26,144 nucleotides of DNA from Clostridia bacterium (lineage in GTDB: Bacteria; Bacillota_A; Clostridia; Christensenellales; Aristaeellaceae), in contig JAFQIF010000224.1 in NCBI GenBank assembly GCA_017397695.1, positions 1 to 26,144 of the forward strand, read 5' to 3'. The translations under genes and the position numbers were made by a program. Under the pieces are notes generated by a model. It worked only from the letters and a program-made list of their open reading frames with translations. It made no database searches and had not been told where the DNA came from. This document shows, piece by piece, positions 21,410-26,144 of this stretch (within the stretch, counting starts at the first letter, position 1; every line of letters starts with the position of its first letter).

Positions 21410-22351
21410 ATGGTGATCAAAGCGTACTGGGCCGGACCTGAGGAAAAGCAGGAAATCATCGAATTTATCGATTATGTGTTTTCCAAGGCACACAGGCCGC
21501 ATGACTTTGCAACGCTGCTGCCCAAGCTCTACGGCGAAAGCGGAGACGGCGCGGCGCATCACTTCGTCGTGCGCGAGAATGGGAAGATCGCGGCAACGGT
21601 GCTGGCTTATCCGGTTGTGGTGTGTGCCGGCAAGCGGCGGATCATGACGCTGGGCGTGGGCTCGGTGAGCACGCATCCAGCAGCCCGCGGAAAGGGTTAT
21701 ATGAAGCTCATCATGGACGCGGTGGACGAGCGTGCCAGGGAGCTGGGCGCGGCGTTTGCGGCGCTGGGCGGTCAGCGCCAGCGCTATCAGTACTTCGGCT
21801 ATGATCTGGCAGGCTATCAGCTCGCTGCGCAGCTGGATAGGGACAATGTGCGTCACGCGCTCGCGGGCGTATCAACGAACGCGTTTGCGATTGTGCCGAT
21901 GACGCAGGCGCATGTGCTGCAGGCCGCTGCGCTGATGAAGTGCCAGCCCTGCTTCTGCGAGCGCGGCGAGGCGGCTTATCTGGATATCCTGCGCACATGG
22001 AATAATGAGCCGTTTGCCGTGACCAGAGAAGGGAAGCCGGTTGGCTTTGGCACGCTCAGGCAGAATGCTGCGGACTGCCATGTGGCTGAGCTGATGCTGG
22101 AGGATGAGCGTGATTTTCCCGTGGTGATGAAGCTGCTCAGCGGCCAATATGGAACGGTTACCATCTGTGCCGCGCCGTGGCAGCGGGAACGGGCGAAGTG
22201 GCTGGCCGCCGTATGCGGGGAATACTGCGTCAAGCCGGATAACATGATCAAGGTGTATCAACCGGAGCAGGTGCAGCGCCTTTGCGATGAGCTGGATAGC
22301 TTTATGCCGATGAGCCTGCCGGTGTATATTGCGCCGCCTGATTGCGTGTAA
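21410..22351 (+). CDS. Two-domain GNAT acetyltransferase (Eis-like / Acetyltransf_9 type)
   Basis: 313 residues from ATG 21410 behind AGGAAGGGTGG. The first GNAT domain carries VGSVSTHPAARGKGYMKLIMDAV, with the acetyl-CoA loop RGKGY, and FAALGGQRQRYQYFGY, as in the Eis-like group. The second half resembles a degenerate GNAT fold with no clear acetyl-CoA loop. Substrate unknown: amines, antibiotics or a peptide are all possible. It precedes the GH2 gene by 16 bases, so the two form an operon, which leaves room for a role in sugar-amine acetylation. Confidence 0.85.
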   Translation: MVIKAYWAGPEEKQEIIEFIDYVFSKAHRPHDFATLLPKLYGESGDGAAHHFVVRENGKIAATVLAYPVVVCAGKRRIMTLGVGSVSTHPAARGKGYMKLIMDAVDERARELGAAFAALGGQRQRYQYFGYDLAGYQLAAQLDRDNVRHALAGVSTNAFAIVPMTQAHVLQAAALMKCQPCFCERGEAAYLDILRTWNNEPFAVTREGKPVGFGTLRQNAADCHVAELMLEDERDFPVVMKLLSGQYGTVTICAAPWQRERAKWLAAVCGEYCVKPDNMIKVYQPEQVQRLCDELDSFMPMSLPVYIAPPDCV

Positions 22352-22367
22352 GAAAGAAGGAAACATC

Positions 22368-24092
22368 ATGGAACAGACGAAGCTCACAACCGTATGGGGC
22401 GAAAACCTCGATCCGCAGAATGTGCTCAAGGAGTATCCGCGTCCACAGATGGTACGCAATTCCTATGAGAATCTCAATGGCTATTGGGACTGCAGCTTCA
22501 CGGCATCCGGCGAAAAGCCCGGCGAGTGGCAGCCGATTCTCGTGCCGTTTTCTCCGGAGGCGCCGCTTTCCGGCGTAAGCCGTGCGCTTAAGCCGGATGA
22601 ATTCCTCTGGTATCGCCGCAGCCTTCCGGCGATGAATGCGGACGGCGGCAGAATTCTGCTGCATTTCGGCGCGGTCGATCAGCAGGCCGAGGTGTATGTG
22701 AACGGCACAAAGGTGGCCTGGCACAGGGGCGGCTATACGCCGTTTTCTGCTGATATCACCGATGCGCTGACAGATGGGGAAAACGAGCTGCTCGTGCGCG
22801 TGCAGGATGATACGGATTCTTCCTGGCACAGCCGCGGCAAGCAGAAGACCGCGCGCGGCAATATCTGGTATACGCCCCAGAGTGGTATCTGGCAGACGGT
22901 ATGGATGGAGCGCGTGCCTGCCTGCTATATCACCGGCCTGCATATTACGCCGCTGTTTGACAAGCGTGCCTGCCAGATCATCGTGCAGACCAGCGAGCCG
23001 GCGGATGTGTCGGTTTCCTTTGAGGGTAAGACCTATATGGCGCGCAGCGGCGAGGCGATTGTCATTGTGCCGCAGGAGTTCCTGCCGTGGTCGCCGGATG
23101 AGCCCCATTTGTATGATTTTGAGGCTGCCTGCGGCGAGGACAGCGTGAAGAGTTACTTTGCGCTGCGCAGCGTGGAGGTCAGGGCGGATGCACAGGGCGT
23201 CAGGCGCCTGCATCTCAATGGAAAGCCGTATTTCCATGTGGGTATGCTCGATCAAGGCTATTGGCCGGACGGCCTGTATACCGCTCCGAGCGATGAGGCG
23301 CTGATCTATGATATCAGCCTGGCCAAGGAACTGGGCTTCAACATGCTGCGTAAGCATATCAAGATTGAGCCGCTGCGCTGGTACTACCATTGCGACCGGC
23401 TGGGCATGCTTGTGTGGCAGGATATGATCAACGGCGGCCGCAAGGGCTACAACATGTTTGTGATCACAGCGCCGCTGTTTACTGGCCTTGCGCTCAAGGA
23501 CAGTCATTACAGTTGGTTCAGGCGCCAGGACGCCGAGGGCCGGAAAGAATACTATGCGGAGCTTGAAGAAATGATCCGCCATCTGTATAATTGCCCGTCC
23601 ATCGTCATGTGGGTGCCGTTCAATGAGGGCTGGGGTCAGTTTGACGCGCAGGAGGCCGTGCGCCGCATTCAGGCGCTGGATACCACGCGCACGATTGATC
23701 ATGCCAGCGGCTGGCATGATCAGGGCATCGGCGATTTCAAGAGTCTGCATGTGTATTTCAAACCGTACAAGTTCAGTCATGATAAAAAGAAGCGCTGCGA
23801 AATCCTCACGGAGTTCGGCGGCTACAGCTTCCCGGTGGAGGGTCATCTGTTCAATACCGAGAAGGCATTCGGCTATAAGAAGATCGCCTCGCTGGATGAA
23901 CTGGCCGCCGCTTATCGGAAACTCTATGAAGAGGAGATCATCCCGGTGAAAGCGCTTGGCCTTTCCGCTACGGTCTATACCCAGGTCAGCGACGTGGAGG
24001 ATGAGATCAACGGCGTGGTCACGTATGACCGTAAGGTGGTCAAGTTCAATCCGGCATTCATGCGTGCGATCCATTTCCAGCTTCAGGATTAA
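22368..24092 (+). CDS. Glycoside hydrolase family 2 enzyme (beta-galactosidase/beta-glucuronidase type)
   Basis: 574 residues. Domain order fits GH2: a sugar-binding jelly-roll (about 25-185; QAEVYVNGTKVAWHRGGYTPF), an immunoglobulin-like domain (about 190-280), then a TIM barrel beginning at LNGKPYFHVGMLDQGYWPDG. The acid/base is Glu420 in PFNEGWGQ and the nucleophile Glu482 in LTEFGGYS, both at expected barrel positions. No signal peptide, so it acts on imported sugars. Length is near beta-glucuronidase rather than long LacZ. The exact glycan specificity cannot be decided. ATG 22368 follows AGAAGGAAAC. No terminator is seen until the repeat and hairpin downstream (24143-24269). Confidence 0.92.
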   Translation: MEQTKLTTVWGENLDPQNVLKEYPRPQMVRNSYENLNGYWDCSFTASGEKPGEWQPILVPFSPEAPLSGVSRALKPDEFLWYRRSLPAMNADGGRILLHFGAVDQQAEVYVNGTKVAWHRGGYTPFSADITDALTDGENELLVRVQDDTDSSWHSRGKQKTARGNIWYTPQSGIWQTVWMERVPACYITGLHITPLFDKRACQIIVQTSEPADVSVSFEGKTYMARSGEAIVIVPQEFLPWSPDEPHLYDFEAACGEDSVKSYFALRSVEVRADAQGVRRLHLNGKPYFHVGMLDQGYWPDGLYTAPSDEALIYDISLAKELGFNMLRKHIKIEPLRWYYHCDRLGMLVWQDMINGGRKGYNMFVITAPLFTGLALKDSHYSWFRRQDAEGRKEYYAELEEMIRHLYNCPSIVMWVPFNEGWGQFDAQEAVRRIQALDTTRTIDHASGWHDQGIGDFKSLHVYFKPYKFSHDKKKRCEILTEFGGYSFPVEGHLFNTEKAFGYKKIASLDELAAAYRKLYEEEIIPVKALGLSATVYTQVSDVEDEINGVVTYDRKVVKFNPAFMRAIHFQLQD

Positions 24093-24142
24093 CAACCGGC
24101 GCATGCGCGCAGCGGCGGTTCCCGAAAGCTTGCATAGAACTG

Positions 24143-24204
24143 TCGCGAAGCAGGGAGCTCGAGGGATAGTATCTCTCAGACGGGTTTTAGGACGGCAACC
24201 CTAA
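24143..24204 (-). repeat. Dispersed structured repeat, copy C
   Basis: On the minus strand: AGGGTTGCCGTCCTAAAACC, linker CGTCT, GAGAGATACTATCCCTC and GCTCCCTGCTTCGCG. It matches copy B at 256-324 along its whole length in the same orientation, with compensating changes in the hairpin arms. It lies in the 232-base gap between the GH2 gene and the DUF3794 gene. Confidence 0.65.
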
Positions 24205-24241
24205 CAACGCACCTTCATTCTTTTCGTTTTAACGTTTTTTC

Positions 24242-24269
24242 GACTGCCCATGCCGGGCAGTCTTTTTTT
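24242..24269 (+). terminator. Intrinsic terminator of the GNAT-GH2 operon
   Basis: Eight-pair stem GACTGCCC / GGGCAGTC with a 5-base loop, followed by seven T. Confidence 0.9.
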
Positions 24270-24324
24270 GCGCATAAGCGCATACCCTGAAAGGCAACAG
24301 GATGGACAAAGGGAGGGACGGCGC

Positions 24325-25833
24325 GTGGAACTGAAGCTGACGAAAGAGATGCTGCGCTTTGAAACAATGCTCGGACGCGGCGAGGAACAGGTGACCATTG
24401 AGGGCGAAGCAACGCTGCCGGGCAGCATGCGCGATGCTGTAACCGTATTAAGCGTACAGGCGCAGGCGCATGCCACCGGCGCACAGGCGGGGAACGGGGA
24501 AGCGGCGGTACGCGGGCGAGTACGCTTTCAGGTGCTGTATACCCAGGGGGATCTGACGCGCGTGCGCTCGCTGGAGACAAGCTGTAGCTTTACCCATAGC
24601 CAGACGCTTGCGGACGTTACGCCTTCTGCAAGAATTATGCCCATCGTCAGCGTGCAGGAGACGGAGGGACTGGCCGGCAGCGGCCGCATCACGCTGCGCG
24701 CGCTGCTCAGTATTGCCGTGGAAGCGTTTGATACGGCGGAGCACGAGGTGATCATCGGCGCGCAGCAGGAACAGACAGCGGATAAACAAAACCTGCAGAC
24801 GCTGACACAGACGGCTGCGTATTGCTGCAGTGAGCTGCTGGGCGAGAACAAAACACTGGTGCGCGAGGAGAAGAATCTGCCGGCGAAGTTGGGTGCGGGC
24901 GATGCGCTCTGCGCCACAGCGGAAGCGACGGCGAGCGAAATCAGCGGCGGCAGCGGACGCGTGAGCGTCAGCGGCAGGATTGAGGTGCGCGTGCTGCATC
25001 GCCCGCTTGCGCAGGGACAGCCGCTGGTGACCACCGTGCATGAGCTGCCGTACGAAGTGCGCATCGACGCACAACTGGAAGAGGGCGTGGAGACGGCAAC
25101 CGACGTTGAGGTGCTCGACGTGATGGCGGACTGTGTGGAAAGCGATAAGGGGCGAATACTTCGCCTGGAGGCGGAGGTTCAGGTGCGCCTCAAGGGGACG
25201 AAAAAGAGTCGGATTCAGCTGCTGACGGACATGTACAGCATCAGCGGCGCGCTGCTTGAGCCGGTAACCCAGACGCTTCATCTGCATACCGGCGAGGCGC
25301 ATGCGCATGCTCGCGAAAGCACGCGCCTGCAGGTGACGCTGCCGGAAAACGCTCCGCCGATCGGCACAATGCTCGCGGCATTTGCCTCGCCTACGATCAC
25401 GGCTGTATCTCCTGCGGGTAAGCGGCTTGACACAGAGGGCATTATGCAGGTAACGCTGATCTACCTGCCTGTGGATTCGGATATTCCCTATGCCGTCCAT
25501 ACGCGGGAGCCATTTGCAATGACCTTCCCGATCGAGGCGGACACGGATGTGCATGTCTATGCGCGCGTGATGGAGACGGCGCCGGGCGCAACCACCAGCG
25601 ATCGCGCGGAGCTCCGCTGCGTGCTGGGCCTTCATGCCGTGCAGCACGGCGTACAGCACATGCAGGCCGCCACAGATGTCCGGGAGCTTCCTGTGGAAAA
25701 ACAGGAACGGGGCTTTGTGCTCGTGTGGCCGCCGGAAGGCGAATCCCGATGGGAAACGGCACGCAGGCTGCGCGTGGCGCAGGAAAGCCTGCGGCCGGCA
25801 GGCAAAGGCGCGCTGCTGGCATTCAGAAAATGA
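24325..25833 (+). CDS. DUF3794 (SipL-domain) spore morphogenesis protein, SipL-like
   Basis: 502 residues from GTG 24325, preceded by GGGAGGG at ideal spacing. The protein is almost entirely beta-strand and amphipathic, with repeated SipL/DUF3794 modules (VRGRVRFQVLYTQGD, VSGRIEVRVLHR, GIMQVTLIYLPVD are the equivalent strands). In C. difficile SipL these modules precede a LysM domain that binds SpoIVA and anchors the coat to the forespore. Here the C-terminus (about 460-502; FVLVWPPEGESRWETARRLRV) keeps the LysM spacing but lacks a clear LysM GDTL-type motif. No signal peptide, as expected for mother-cell proteins. A sporulation sigma site is not certain upstream. Monocistronic, with a terminator at 25839. 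Confidence 0.8.
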   Translation: MELKLTKEMLRFETMLGRGEEQVTIEGEATLPGSMRDAVTVLSVQAQAHATGAQAGNGEAAVRGRVRFQVLYTQGDLTRVRSLETSCSFTHSQTLADVTPSARIMPIVSVQETEGLAGSGRITLRALLSIAVEAFDTAEHEVIIGAQQEQTADKQNLQTLTQTAAYCCSELLGENKTLVREEKNLPAKLGAGDALCATAEATASEISGGSGRVSVSGRIEVRVLHRPLAQGQPLVTTVHELPYEVRIDAQLEEGVETATDVEVLDVMADCVESDKGRILRLEAEVQVRLKGTKKSRIQLLTDMYSISGALLEPVTQTLHLHTGEAHAHARESTRLQVTLPENAPPIGTMLAAFASPTITAVSPAGKRLDTEGIMQVTLIYLPVDSDIPYAVHTREPFAMTFPIEADTDVHVYARVMETAPGATTSDRAELRCVLGLHAVQHGVQHMQAATDVRELPVEKQERGFVLVWPPEGESRWETARRLRVAQESLRPAGKGALLAFRK

Positions 25834-25838
25834 CGCGC

Positions 25839-25867
25839 ACTCCTCCGGAGAACGGAGGAGTTTTTTT
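25839..25867 (+). terminator. Intrinsic terminator after the DUF3794 gene
   Basis: Nine-pair stem ACTCCTCCG / CGGAGGAGT, GAGAA loop, then TTTTTTT. Confidence 0.92.
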
Positions 25868-25894
25868 GAAAAGGCAGAATTAAGAAAAAAGGGC

Positions 25895-25923
25895 TTGACA
25901 AAGACAGGACGCTGTCATATAAT
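25895..25923 (+). promoter_or_regulatory. tRNA-Ser promoter
   Basis: TTGACA (25895-25900), 17-base spacer, TATAAT (25918-25923). Both boxes are perfect consensus. Confidence 0.9.
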
Positions 25924-25946
25924 ATTTCTGCTGGTTCGAGCAGACT

Positions 25947-26035
25947 GGAGAGATGGCCGAGTGGTTTATGGCGCTGGTCTTGAAAACCAGTGATACCGAG
26001 AGGTACCGGGGGTTCGAATCCCTCTCTCTCCGCCA
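25947..26035 (+). tRNA. tRNA-Ser (anticodon TGA)
   Basis: 89 bases with acceptor GGAGAGA/TCTCTCC, anticodon stem CTGGT/ACCAG, anticodon TGA at 25981-25983, the long variable arm typical of tRNA-Ser (TACCGAGAGGTA region), TTCGAAT T loop and an encoded CCA end. Confidence 0.97.
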
Positions 26036-26059
26036 TATCTTTTATATTTTGTAGGTCTT

Positions 26060-26144
26060 GCAGAAGTACCCAAGAGGCCGAAGGGGCTCCCCTGCTAAGG
26101 GAGTAGGCTGCGTGAAGCGGCGCGAGGGTTCAAATCCCTCCTTC
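26060..26144 (+). tRNA. tRNA-Ser (anticodon GCT), 3' end cut by the window
   Basis: Begins GCAGAAG; anticodon stem CTCCC/GGGAG with GCT at 26094-26096; long variable arm (TAGGCTGCGTGAAGCGGCGC); T arm GAGGG-TTCAAAT-CCCTC. The last visible bases CTTC pair with the GAAG part of the acceptor, so about 7 bases including CCA lie outside. It is 24 bases after the other tRNA-Ser and shares its promoter. Confidence 0.95.

Noticed and set aside
22302..24104. A 600-aa open frame on the minus strand
   Set aside because: It mirrors the GH2 gene exactly, has no ribosome site, and its translation is rich in His/Arg/Ile with no domain; the plus-strand GH2 motifs are unmistakable.
24448..25659. A 403-aa open frame on the minus strand opposite the DUF3794 gene
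   Set aside because: Shadow frame in GC-rich coding DNA; composition is extreme in Arg/His and the plus-strand gene has promoter-independent support (ribosome site, domains, terminator).

Overview
The window reads as a chromosomal segment of an endospore-forming, plant-polysaccharide-using Gram-positive anaerobe of the Clostridia type. The reasons are near-consensus TTGACA/TATAAT promoters, strong AGGAGG ribosome sites, a Firmicutes-type LexA box (GAAC-N4-GTTC), T-tailed intrinsic terminators after most operons, a SipL-like DUF3794 spore protein, and KtrAB-type potassium transport. Most of the window is GC-rich. The stretch from just after the tRNA-Trp (about 3.19 kb) to about 10.5 kb is visibly AT-richer.

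Layout. (1) 1-345: the end of an SH3-like protein, a terminator hairpin and two inverted copies of a dispersed structured repeat. (2) 345-2563, minus strand: a likely SOS operon of dinB, a small conserved-looking 85-aa partner and a DUF4397 protein, headed by a strong promoter and a LexA box, with a GNAT acetyltransferase diverging from it. (3) 3068-5325: tRNA-Trp followed by a small mobile-looking island (membrane-anchored Mrr-type nuclease, convergent tyrosine recombinase, and a hairpin-rich intergenic segment). (4) 5444-10477: a potassium cluster with ktrB, ktrA, a 52-aa single-span membrane protein, a short KdpD-like sensor kinase and a KdpE-like regulator. (5) 10.6-19.2 kb: a divergent, shortened SEDS (FtsW/RodA) homologue, an esterase, an amidohydrolase plus HAD pair, an acyltransferase-3 membrane protein, a secreted GH43 endo-arabinanase, an anion permease and an SseB-domain protein. 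(6) 19.4-24.1 kb: a voltage-gated K+ channel carrying two RCK_C domains, a LacA/Maa-type acetyltransferase on the minus strand, and a GNAT plus GH2 glycosidase pair. (7) 24.1-26.1 kb: a third copy of the dispersed repeat, the SipL-like gene, tRNA-Ser(TGA) and a tRNA-Ser(GCT) cut by the window end.

How it fits together. Two separate K+ modules (KtrAB with its own two-component system, and a Kv-like channel with RCK_C domains) suggest tight, possibly c-di-AMP-linked, potassium control. The arabinanase, GH2 enzyme and esterase point to use of plant side-chain sugars. The most interesting leads are: the hairpin that appears to bridge an otherwise too-distant Shine-Dalgarno and start codon (831-874); the ktrAB / 52-aa protein / shortened KdpD / KdpE arrangement; the overlapping alternative hairpins plus terminator upstream of ktrB; the SEDS homologue with Glu where the catalytic Asp is expected; the membrane-anchored Mrr nuclease beside tRNA-Trp; and the three-copy dispersed repeat. 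No CRISPR array, rRNA or complete insertion sequence was seen. All family calls come from reading motifs by eye; no database search was run.
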